A stretch of DNA of 64,000 nt from Halolamina rubra (GTDB lineage: Archaea > Halobacteriota > Halobacteria > Halobacteriales > Haloferacaceae), in assembly GCF_000739555.1 (NCBI RefSeq), contig NZ_BBJN01000020.1, positions 1 through 64,000 of the forward strand, given 5' to 3'. Shown one piece after another: positions 32,611-40,134 of this stretch. Numbering within the stretch: the stretch's first letter is position 1; every line of letters begins with the position of its first letter. A model generated the notes under the pieces. That model worked only from the letters and a program-made list of their open reading frames with translations. It was not told the DNA's origin and ran no database searches. The position numbers were made by a program, and so were the translations under genes.

Positions 32611-32907
32611 CGTTCGCCGCCGCCTCCGATCGGTCGACCTCCCGAGTCGCGGGGACGTGACGGTCCGCAGCGCGTTCCGCTGGGGGTCGCGGCTACTCTT
32701 CATCGGCGTGTTCCTGGTCGCGGTGATGCTCTCCTTCGCCGCGGACGCGATCGCCGTCGGCTACTCGCCAGCGTCCTGCTCGCCCAGATGCTCTACGTCG
32801 TCCTGCCGATGAACACGATCCGGGAGAACGCGTACGAACTCTACAGCGGCGAGGCTGGCGAACAGGCCTACGAGGAGCTCGAAGACCGCGGGGGCAAGTT
32901 CCGCTGA
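32603..32907 (+). pseudogene. Small membrane protein, frameshifted
   Basis: From GTG 32603 the frame reads VTDVRRRLRSVDLPSRGDVT...LLFIGVFLVAVMLSFAADAIAVG. It then shifts at about 32759 into a Cys/Ser-rich shadow that soon stops. The next frame continues as LLASVLLAQMLYVVLPMNTIRENAYELYSGEAGEQAYEELEDRGGKFR to TGA 32905. One missing base after GTCGG would restore a protein of about 100 residues with two membrane helices. The stop overlaps the next ATG (TGATG). Confidence 0.7.
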
Positions 32908-33794
32908 TGGTCCGACCACGCGTGGGCCTGCTCGTGGCGGTCCTACTCGTCGCGACGGTCGCTCCCACACTGGCGATTCCGGCGACGGCGTCGACACAGT
33001 CGGACTGCTCGACGCGCGTCACGTACGACGCCTTCCGGTTCGACAACGCGACTGTCGACGCCGCGGCCAACGATTCGGCGACCGTCACGGCCCAGAACAC
33101 GGAGGTCCGCGTCGAGCAGGCCACCGGGTTCCTCCGGATCAACGCCAGCAACCCGAACGGCTACTGTGTCGAGTTCCGGGTCAACATCGCGCCCGAGATC
33201 GTCTCACCGGCCGAACTCGGCGATGTCGAGAGCAACGACGGCAACCGCACGGCCGGTTGGCACGCCGTCCACGACTTCGAGCGCGACGAGACCTACACCC
33301 AGGTCGTGTTCACGCTCGGCCCCGGTGAGACGGCAACGTTCGCGCCGTCGACGGTGCGGGTGAAGAGCCTCTCCTGGACGGGCGAGGTGAAAGACACCGG
33401 TAGTTCCTGGTGGGAGTCGATCTCGAACTTCTCGATCGGCGACGAGGAGGAGGATCTCGAGAAGCGAACTTACCGCTTCTCGGCGACGAACACCACGGAG
33501 ACGGTCACGATCTCCCTGCAGAATGAGTCGACCGGGAAGGTCGTCGATGAGTGGCAGGCGATGTACCGGACGAGCAACGCGTCGAGCTGGCGGCCAGTGT
33601 CGACGGACTCGCAGGCGCCGGTGTTCTACCGCCAGGTCGACGACTACCGCGTGCAGTTCGTGTTCAACGACCCGGATGCGGAGGTACGGTTCACCGCGCG
33701 ACCGACGCGGTGGGACAAGATGCAGCACCAGTGGGAGTCGTGGAACGCCGGCACGGACGTGATCGACGACTTCCTCGACGGACTCTTCGACTGA
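32907..33794 (+). CDS. Secreted beta-rich hypothetical protein
   Basis: 295 residues. A Sec signal (GLLVAVLLVATVAPTLAIPATA) leads to a beta-sandwich-like ectodomain with one Cys pair (SDCSTRVTYD and GYCVEFRVN) and many sequons. DDYRVQFVFNDPDAEVRFTARPTRW near the end is another beta sheet. No anchor. Overlaps the preceding gene. Confidence 0.62.
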   Translation: MVRPRVGLLVAVLLVATVAPTLAIPATASTQSDCSTRVTYDAFRFDNATVDAAANDSATVTAQNTEVRVEQATGFLRINASNPNGYCVEFRVNIAPEIVSPAELGDVESNDGNRTAGWHAVHDFERDETYTQVVFTLGPGETATFAPSTVRVKSLSWTGEVKDTGSSWWESISNFSIGDEEEDLEKRTYRFSATNTTETVTISLQNESTGKVVDEWQAMYRTSNASSWRPVSTDSQAPVFYRQVDDYRVQFVFNDPDAEVRFTARPTRWDKMQHQWESWNAGTDVIDDFLDGLFD

Positions 33795-33803
33795 TCCACA
33801 CCC

Positions 33804-34049
33804 ATGACTAGCAACTTCGAACGAGTAGCTTGGGGGCTCGCCGTCCTCGCGTTCATCCCGGCGCTAACCGTGATGAGCGGCTTCCTCGTCGCGGCGGCGA
33901 TCGCGGCGGCGATCCTGTTCCTGTTCTACGGCGGTCGGTACGGATTCCGCCTGTACGAACAGCAGAACGTGGGGAAGAAGGCGGGCCGCCTCGACGTGAA
34001 CAGTACCCTTCGCGGAGGCAAGGACGGCAAGGACTGGGGGCGAAAGTAG
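33804..34049 (+). CDS. Small membrane protein
   Basis: 81 residues. One long or two short hydrophobic helices span about 8-46, followed by a basic cytosolic tail (YEQQNVGKKAGRLDVNSTLRGGKDGKDWGRK). Directly abuts the next gene. Unknown family. Confidence 0.6.
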   Translation: MTSNFERVAWGLAVLAFIPALTVMSGFLVAAAIAAAILFLFYGGRYGFRLYEQQNVGKKAGRLDVNSTLRGGKDGKDWGRK

Positions 34050-34331
34050 ATGGCCGAGCTCATCACGGTCGCCACCGCGCTGCTACTCTCGATCGCAGTC
34101 GGCCTGTGGCTGTTCTCCCGGTTCTCGAGTGGCGGCAACGTGGCCGTTGCGAGCTTCGGCCTCATCCGGAACGCGTCGACGCTGCTGATCGGTGTGTTCC
34201 TGTTGATGTCGGGCGCGTGGCCGCTCGTGATTCTCGGCGGACTGCTCATCATCGTTGCCGTGTTTCTCGGCAGCACCCACGCGAAGAACCTCGATCAGGA
34301 AACCAGCCTCCGAAAGAAGATCGCCGGATGA
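34050..34331 (+). CDS. Small polytopic membrane protein
   Basis: 93 residues with three hydrophobic segments (about 3-23, 30-57 and 58-75). It starts immediately after the previous stop. Resembles the small membrane subunits seen in DNA-transfer and virion operons only in size and topology. Confidence 0.6.
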   Translation: MAELITVATALLLSIAVGLWLFSRFSSGGNVAVASFGLIRNASTLLIGVFLLMSGAWPLVILGGLLIIVAVFLGSTHAKNLDQETSLRKKIAG

Positions 34332-34349
34332 ACCGCCTCTGTTTTCAGC

Positions 34350-34372
34350 GGGCCAGCGGGCCCAGTTTCATT
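34350..34372 (+). terminator. Possible terminator between membrane-protein genes and the AbrB-like gene
   Basis: A 5-bp hairpin (GGGCC/GGCCC, loop AGCG, 34350-34363) is followed by a moderately T-rich run (AGTTTCATT). It lies 19 bp after the 34331 stop. Confidence 0.3.
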
Positions 34373-34425
34373 CATTGCGCTGACATTGTAATGGTTTCGA
34401 CCGAGAGAGCTGCCCTACGCCGCAA

Positions 34426-34626
34426 ATGTGCCGGGCGACCCACACCGTAACGGAGGTCGGGGTCGGGCAGATCCAGTTCTACATACCCCACGAAGTCAGC
34501 AAGGACTGCGTGTTCAACCCCGGTGACGACTTCGAAGTGCGGGCGATCAGCGGCGTGGGACTGCTGCTAATCGACCCCGACGTGACGCCGACGATGGAGG
34601 ACCTCGCGGCGGTCCTCGACGAGTAA
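34426..34626 (+). CDS. AbrB/SpoVT-like small regulator
   Basis: 66 residues. VGVGQIQFYIPHEVSKDCVFNPGDDFEVRAISGVGLLLIDPD has the swapped-hairpin AbrB pattern: a strand, IP, a loop with PGD, two strands. These proteins bind DNA as dimers, as antitoxins or transcription regulators. No toxin-like partner is next to it. Likely local control of the 34.4-39 kb genes. Confidence 0.55.
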   Translation: MCRATHTVTEVGVGQIQFYIPHEVSKDCVFNPGDDFEVRAISGVGLLLIDPDVTPTMEDLAAVLDE

Positions 34627-34641
34627 CCGACCTGATTCATC

Positions 34642-35238
34642 ATGCAACCTACGACCGACCAGCGACAGTACCGCCCCGACAGCATCTCGTGGCTGTCTGC
34701 AGAACTCCGCGAAGAAGTCCAGTTCGTCGACGACCCCGAGCTGAAGGGCCGCATCTACCAGTGGCTCCGCGACGTGAGCGAGCTCCCCGGTGGCGACGTC
34801 CTGGACATCGTCGACCACCACCTCAGCACAGTTCGCGAGAAGCCCGACGACGAGGAGGGCATGGGCGAGTTCGCGATGCGGCGCGTCGACGGCGACGGCA
34901 CGGACAACTTCCCCGACTCCTGTGAGGGCTGCCCCCACTACGGGACCCGCTGCCCGGTGTTCGTCGACCCGGTGGAGCGTCGGCGCCGCCGTGAACAACT
35001 CCAACTCGAACACACCGACGCCGACACGAGTGACAAGCGCCGGGCCTACCGACGCTACGCCGAGGAAGTCGGCTGTCACCAGATCACCGGCGCCCTGTCG
35101 GACCACGTCGAGCAGTATCAGCAGCTCCAGGAACGCGGCCTCGACCTGCTCGAAGAGAGCGACGTGACGATCGGGTTCACCGACGAGGCCGACGAGGGTG
35201 CTCGCGTCGAGGCCGAGGCGACGCAGGAGGGCCGGTAA
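34642..35238 (+). CDS. Hypothetical cytoplasmic Cys-motif protein
   Basis: 198 residues, acidic. A Cys cluster (DSCEGCPHYGTRCPVF, about 93-108) could bind a metal or an Fe-S cluster. The rest is helical (ERRRRREQLQLEHTD, HVEQYQQLQERGLDLLEES). It ends flush with the next gene's start. Not recognised. Confidence 0.6.
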   Translation: MQPTTDQRQYRPDSISWLSAELREEVQFVDDPELKGRIYQWLRDVSELPGGDVLDIVDHHLSTVREKPDDEEGMGEFAMRRVDGDGTDNFPDSCEGCPHYGTRCPVFVDPVERRRRREQLQLEHTDADTSDKRRAYRRYAEEVGCHQITGALSDHVEQYQQLQERGLDLLEESDVTIGFTDEADEGARVEAEATQEGR

Positions 35239-36255
35239 ATGGTGAACGTCCTCCTTGTCGGCATCATCGCCGTCGTGATCGTGCTGCTGATTCTGGGTGC
35301 GCTGGATCGCTGGAACGTCTTCGGCGACGATCGGGAGAACCCCGAGAGCGGGACCGACCGCGTGAAGCAGGAAGCCAGGCGCGAGGGTGACTACAGCGTC
35401 TCACTGCTGAAGAAACACAAGACGCTGACGTTTCCAGCGAAGGTGCTGGCGATCTCGCTGGGGCTACTCGTCCTCGCGACGGGCGTGTTCGCGTACTTCT
35501 CGCTGAAGAACGGCGCGCCCGTCGAGGTGCCCTACGCGAACTACCTCGAAGCAGCGGGGATCGCGACCGTCGCGATCGGTGGCGGCGTCGCCTACCGCGG
35601 GAAGAAGGATGCCCAGCGCGGGAAGCTGAAGGTGATCTACGAGGACGACGACTCCAACGAGGACGGGACGGAGACGGTGTACTTCGACCCCTCAGAGACG
35701 ACGACGAACAAGGACGGCAACCTCGTGATCTACGAGCATTTCCCGACGCGGATCTTCGGGCTGTTCGGCCGGCGAAAGCTGGTCGCCCACGACCGCGAAC
35801 TCCGGGCCGAGCGAGGAATCCTGAGCGACATCGTCGCCCACGAGATCCCCGACCACGCGATCCGTGTGAAGGAAAACGAGTTCTTGGTGAAAACCCAGGA
35901 GCGGATCGTCACGAACGGCGTCTCGAACGCCGCGGACTACCGCTACCGAACGCCGATCGAACTGCCCTACGAGTCCTACCTCCAGCAACGCGAGAAGATG
36001 GAGAAGCTGGAGAGCCGACTCGACACGAAAGACGCGATCCTGGGCGAGACACAGACGCAACTCCGAGAGCTGCAGCGTCGCCTCGAAACCCAGGACATCC
36101 GCTCTCGCGAGGAAGCCCGCGAGGAGATCATGGACATTCTGACACAGCTCCCAACCGGCCAGAAGAACGTCGAGATCCGCAACGAGCGGGCGGCCCAGCG
36201 CCTCCCGAAAGACCAGCGTGAAGTCGCGCAGAACGGCGCCGAGGTGGATCGCTGA
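35239..36255 (+). CDS. Membrane protein with cytoplasmic coiled coil
   Basis: 338 residues. Transmembrane segments lie at about 4-22, 68-88 and 102-118. A cytoplasmic beta domain follows (LKVIYEDDDSNEDGTETVYFDP...KDGNLVIYEHFPTRIFGLFGRRKLVAHDR). A coiled coil (QQREKMEKLESRLDTKDAILGETQTQLRELQRRLETQDIRSREEAREEI) is near the C-terminus. Overlaps the next start by one base (TGATG). Probably part of an inner scaffold of the envelope complex. Confidence 0.65.
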   Translation: MVNVLLVGIIAVVIVLLILGALDRWNVFGDDRENPESGTDRVKQEARREGDYSVSLLKKHKTLTFPAKVLAISLGLLVLATGVFAYFSLKNGAPVEVPYANYLEAAGIATVAIGGGVAYRGKKDAQRGKLKVIYEDDDSNEDGTETVYFDPSETTTNKDGNLVIYEHFPTRIFGLFGRRKLVAHDRELRAERGILSDIVAHEIPDHAIRVKENEFLVKTQERIVTNGVSNAADYRYRTPIELPYESYLQQREKMEKLESRLDTKDAILGETQTQLRELQRRLETQDIRSREEAREEIMDILTQLPTGQKNVEIRNERAAQRLPKDQREVAQNGAEVDR

Positions 36256-37511
36256 TGCGCCGGCATCTTCTCCTGGCCGTCGTCCTGGTACTCTCGATGG
36301 CGGTGGCCCCAGTCGGCGCCGCCGTCGCCCAGCAACAGACGGCCACACCGACGCCGGCGCCGACGGCGACACCGACCGCGAACAACACGACGACAACGAG
36401 CCCGGACGATCCGGCGAACCCCACCGCAGCTGGCCAGGCCCGGATCACGCCCGAGAAGTTCGACGAACCGTTCCTCGCAGTAACTGTCCGGGAATCGGAT
36501 TCGGTGTTCGAAACCACCGGCCCGTTTGCGCTGTTCACGCTCTCCCGCGAGGTCGAGGCCGCCCGGATCAGCCAACAGCCCGCGGAGGCGCAGGTACTCG
36601 CGGGCGGGACACAGGTGAAGGTCTCCTACGCCGATGACGCCGCGCCGCCGGGCGAGACCAGCCTCTACACGCTCGAACTGTTCTTCACGGACGGGTCGAC
36701 GAAAGAGATCGAACTCTACGCCCGCCAGACGGGCGTCTCCGTCGGCGCCTCGGAACTGCAGGAGTACGCCCCGCTGCTCGAAGAACTCCGTGAGGTCGCC
36801 GAGCAGCACGGCTACGGGACCTCGCCTGATGAGTTGGAGGCCTACCTCTCGTGGGTGAACGAGCGCGCGGACCTGATCGACGGCTTCCTCACGAAGTCGG
36901 CAGCCCAGTTGATGGCGCTCGCGATCGCGGCGTCGATGAACTGGCTGTTCTGGCTGCTCTTGCTCGGCCTGATCGCCCTGGTCGCGAAGTGGATTCAGAA
37001 GCGCTGGGGTGGCCTGCTCGAAGCGCTGCAGAACGACGTGGGCCGGGCCGAGCGCAAGCGCCGCGAGCTCGAACTCGCCTACGAGGAGCAGAAGCAGACC
37101 GCCGACGAGGTGCCGCTCGAAGAGGTGCCGGCGGTCGGTTCGAACGCGGTCTACTGGCGTGACGGCCACGGCGTCCGGAGCGCCGGGCAACTCGCCCGCA
37201 TGGCCGCCTTCGGCGCTCACCGACAGACCGAGGACGGGCTCGAACAGGTTCACGGTGGCGTCGAGGATCTGGATACAGACTCACTGGAGGACTCGTGGCT
37301 CGAACCCGTCCTGCGTTCGAACCGCATCCCGACGGCGAAGCAGGCTCTCGGCGAGATCAAGGCCACCCTCGAACATATGGAGACGAAACACAACCTCGGC
37401 CACCTCTACCGCGACACGCGTGATGACGTGGCCCAGTTGATCCAGGAAGTCGAAGAGGAAGACCAGATGATGTTCGGGCCGGGCAACGCCGGCACCGGAG
37501 GGGATGACTGA
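36255..37511 (+). CDS. Bitopic membrane protein with Thr/Pro stalk
   Basis: 418 residues. A Sec signal (LLLAVVLVLSMAVAPVGAAVAQ) is followed by a Thr/Pro-rich stalk, then a beta ectodomain (RITPEKFDEPFLAVTVRESDSVF...LYTLELFFTDGSTKEIELYARQ). One strong membrane span (about 227-249, NWLFWLLLLGLIALVAKWIQ) leads to a cytoplasmic helical domain (KRRELELAYEEQKQTADEV, then LEHMETKHNLGHLYRDTRDDVAQLIQEVEEEDQ). Its stop overlaps the next ATG. It could link an external structure to the cytoplasmic ATPase. Confidence 0.65.
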   Translation: MRRHLLLAVVLVLSMAVAPVGAAVAQQQTATPTPAPTATPTANNTTTTSPDDPANPTAAGQARITPEKFDEPFLAVTVRESDSVFETTGPFALFTLSREVEAARISQQPAEAQVLAGGTQVKVSYADDAAPPGETSLYTLELFFTDGSTKEIELYARQTGVSVGASELQEYAPLLEELREVAEQHGYGTSPDELEAYLSWVNERADLIDGFLTKSAAQLMALAIAASMNWLFWLLLLGLIALVAKWIQKRWGGLLEALQNDVGRAERKRRELELAYEEQKQTADEVPLEEVPAVGSNAVYWRDGHGVRSAGQLARMAAFGAHRQTEDGLEQVHGGVEDLDTDSLEDSWLEPVLRSNRIPTAKQALGEIKATLEHMETKHNLGHLYRDTRDDVAQLIQEVEEEDQMMFGPGNAGTGGDD

Positions 37512-39066
37512 TGGGGCTACTCACCAGTGCGGTGGCGTTCCTGAAGGGCCTGCTCAGGCTACTCCTCCGGCTCGTCCTGTTCCCGTTCCGTATCCCGAAG
37601 AAGCTCTGGAACGCCGTGACGGGCATCCGGACGGCGTCGCCGGCGTCGAAGGCGCTGCTGGTCGTGGTGTTCGCTCTCGCCGGCGTCGCCGGGGCGGGTG
37701 TCTTCTACATTACCCAGGCCGAGGTCGAGGTCTCGGCCTCCAGCGCACCACTCCTCTCGGCCGTCCTGGAGTGGGCCACGTCGGGCTGGGGCTACGTCTT
37801 CGCGGCGATCGTCTTCGGCCGCGGGTCGATCTGGGGCATCCGCAAGGCCCGGATCGTGAAGGCCGCCCGCGAGACCGGCCACGAGCCACAGACTGTCGGA
37901 CGGATGGCCGACGAGATCCGCACTACCGACGGGACGAACCGGGCGATCATCTTCGGCGACGACGACACCGAGAGCGCTCGAGAGCGCATCCGTCAGGCGT
38001 TCAACGGTCAGGACGACCGGATCTCCTTCGACGAAGAAACCGAACCGTCGGGAGAGGTCGTCGACGAGCCAGGCGGCGCCTCGGACGACATGAATCTCCC
38101 GAGGCGGGCGACCGACGACGATGGCGGACCGGAACAGGAAACAGACGAGGACGCGCCCAGCAACGCCGAGCGGTTCAAGCTGTGGCGGATGGACCTCGCG
38201 ACCGGCCTTCGGACGGATGACGTGATCTGGAAGCTGCTGGTCCCGGCGGGGATCGTGTTCGTTCTCGAGCTCATCCTCGTCCAGTTCTGGGTCCAGTGGT
38301 GGCTCTACCCGTCGCTGCTGGCTGGCGCGTTGCTGGTCGGCGTCGGCGTCTATCGCGGCGACCAGTGGCTCCGACAGCGCCGCCTGCGCAGTCTTCGGCA
38401 GGATCGCGGCGGCGAGACGTGGGAAGAGATCGCGGTGCTCGTGAAGACTGTCGACGCCGAGGGAATGACCTGCCACATGGGCTTTCTCGCGGGTCGCACC
38501 TACGCGTCGACGGACCGCGAGGAGCTGATCGACACGCTCGCGACGCGGGCGCTCGAACGTGCCTACGGCTACCACCCATCGCCGGCGATCGAGGAGCGCT
38601 ACGCGTGGTGTCTGGATCGCTACATCCTGAACTTCGCCGGCTGGCGGGAGAATATGGAGAAGCCGCAGGTGATGGACCAGCTCGTCAACACGGTGCTCGA
38701 CTCCGAGGACGGGATGCTCCCGAAGGAGGTCTTGGCCCAGCGTGTCGTCGAGCACGACCGCCAGTACATCTGGATGGGCCTGCGGTTCGTCGGGATGGGC
38801 TACGACCCCGATCTCGTCGCCGAGTGCTACGACGAACTCGTGCCGAACACACTCGTCGAACACGAGTTCACGATCCGGGCGCCGACGCAGCACGGGAGGT
38901 CACGACCGTCCGCGCCCGGACGGAGACGCTACCGCCAGACGTGGCGAAACTCCGGGCCAGCTTCTCCGATCGCTTCCCGATCCGGCAGATGCCCGACCGG
39001 TACAGCCTTCCGGCCGTCGAGCCGGATGAATCGACTCGTGGCTTTCGGCTTCCGAGTTGCGAATAG
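37511..39066 (+). pseudogene. Polytopic membrane protein with large cytoplasmic domain, frameshifted near the 3' end
   Basis: The frame has membrane segments near 12-25, 47-66, 78-98 and 240-282, an acidic linker and a conserved-looking cytoplasmic domain (KTVDAEGMTCHMGFLAGRTYASTDREELIDTLATRALERAYGYHPSPAIEERYAWCLDRYILNFAGWRENM). After EHEFTIRA at about 38884 it becomes Arg/Ser-rich. The neighbouring frame continues as DAAREVTTVRARTETLPPDVAKLRASFSDRFPIRQMPDRYSLP... to TAG 39064. Inserting one base at about 38880-38886 gives a 518-residue protein. The open frame that runs on to 39295 is an artefact of the shift. Confidence 0.7.
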
Positions 39067-39118
39067 CAGAGGTCGGCGAGACAGTTGGCCTTCACCCAGA
39101 TCAAACTGGGTGAACAAT

Positions 39119-39385
39119 TCAGAGATCAGTTCGGGGGTGGTTTTCTGTAGCTCTGACCACGTCGTCTCTGTCTATACGTTTCTTGTAGTTTTCGACGCTC
39201 ATCGTGTCTGGATTCACAGCAATAAATTCGACTACTATAGATTCGGCGGTAGAATCGACTCTAGTCACTTTAGGCGGAGGGACCTGTTTGGATGAGTCAT
39301 CCTCTACTTCAACTTCCGTCCCAGTGATTTGCTCGTAAATTTGTGCTAAGAATCCTGGATGCCAATCGTCAACAGATCCACTCAT
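39119..39385 (-). CDS. AT-rich cargo gene, hypothetical
   Basis: 88 residues from MSGSVDDWHPGFLAQIYEQITG. It has an alpha-beta pattern (KVTRVDSTAESIVVEFIAVNPDTMSVENYKKRIDRDD), soluble and acidic. Opposite in strand to the surrounding block and much richer in A/T, like the divergent gene at 39512. Probably a recently inserted accessory gene. Confidence 0.5.
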   Translation of the reverse strand: MSGSVDDWHPGFLAQIYEQITGTEVEVEDDSSKQVPPPKVTRVDSTAESIVVEFIAVNPDTMSVENYKKRIDRDDVVRATENHPRTDL

Positions 39386-39511
39386 CATACTATGATATCT
39401 AACAAGCAATAAAAATCTAATGCGACCAATTCCCTGTTAACAAAATCAACCTAACAACTCTGATTCACCCAACAATATTTATCATCAAACTCGGGTTAAA
39501 GGTGTAAACCA

Positions 39512-40051
39512 ATGATTTCCGGTCTTTCCGGTGCGGAGGTTTCATCTGTAGTATTGGCAGCTTTGATTGCGGTATTGCCCATCCTTTACCCGAAATATTC
39601 TCTGTATATCAAAGAGGCTCGTATCGGTATCGAGTCACTGAGAAACTGGGACGAAACAGGCATAGGGGACAACCAGAATAATCGAGTAGAGAAACAAAGC
39701 TATCTGGAACCGGATGATACTGGATTTTCTCAGATTGAAGCCGCCCTCGATGACCGCATCCCCCCGAATCGGACGGTTAGGCAGTTTGTTCAGGTGCATT
39801 CTGATAAACCCGATAGTAAGTCAGGAATAGCCTTTGGGGGAGGCGGCGTTAGAAGTATTGAGCAAGCAGTATTCCTAGCCGAATTTGAGAACGGAGACAA
39901 CCAAATATTGCTACAGAGACCTTTTGAAATTGAGAGCGTTCTCGAACTTGATGAGTTAGAGCAAATTGTAATGAACCATGCAAGGACTCGGGCGCATCAA
40001 TGGACAGTTTTTCTCGTACTAGTTTGGACTGGTATCTCTATTGTTCAGTGA
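39512..40051 (+). CDS. AT-rich cargo gene, membrane-anchored hypothetical
   Basis: 179 residues. A hydrophobic N-terminal segment (VSSVVLAALIAVLPILY) and a hydrophobic C-terminus (WTVFLVLVWTGISIV) flank a soluble domain (PNRTVRQFVQVHSDKPDSKSGIAFGGGGVRSIEQAVFLAEFENGDNQILLQRPFEI). Low GC compared with the envelope genes on either side. Divergent from 39119-39385. No family recognised. Confidence 0.55.
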   Translation: MISGLSGAEVSSVVLAALIAVLPILYPKYSLYIKEARIGIESLRNWDETGIGDNQNNRVEKQSYLEPDDTGFSQIEAALDDRIPPNRTVRQFVQVHSDKPDSKSGIAFGGGGVRSIEQAVFLAEFENGDNQILLQRPFEIESVLELDELEQIVMNHARTRAHQWTVFLVLVWTGISIVQ

Positions 40052-40134
40052 ACTAATTTCCTCTATGCAGGATCTATGAACGCTGCTTAGTCAGAATAAT
40101 ACACACTTTCAACATAGTTAGTTCTCCCAAACCC

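Noticed and set aside
39067-39295. C-terminal extension of the 37511 membrane protein
   Set aside because: It exists only because of the upstream single-base shift; it lacks host-like composition and runs antisense into the 39119 gene.
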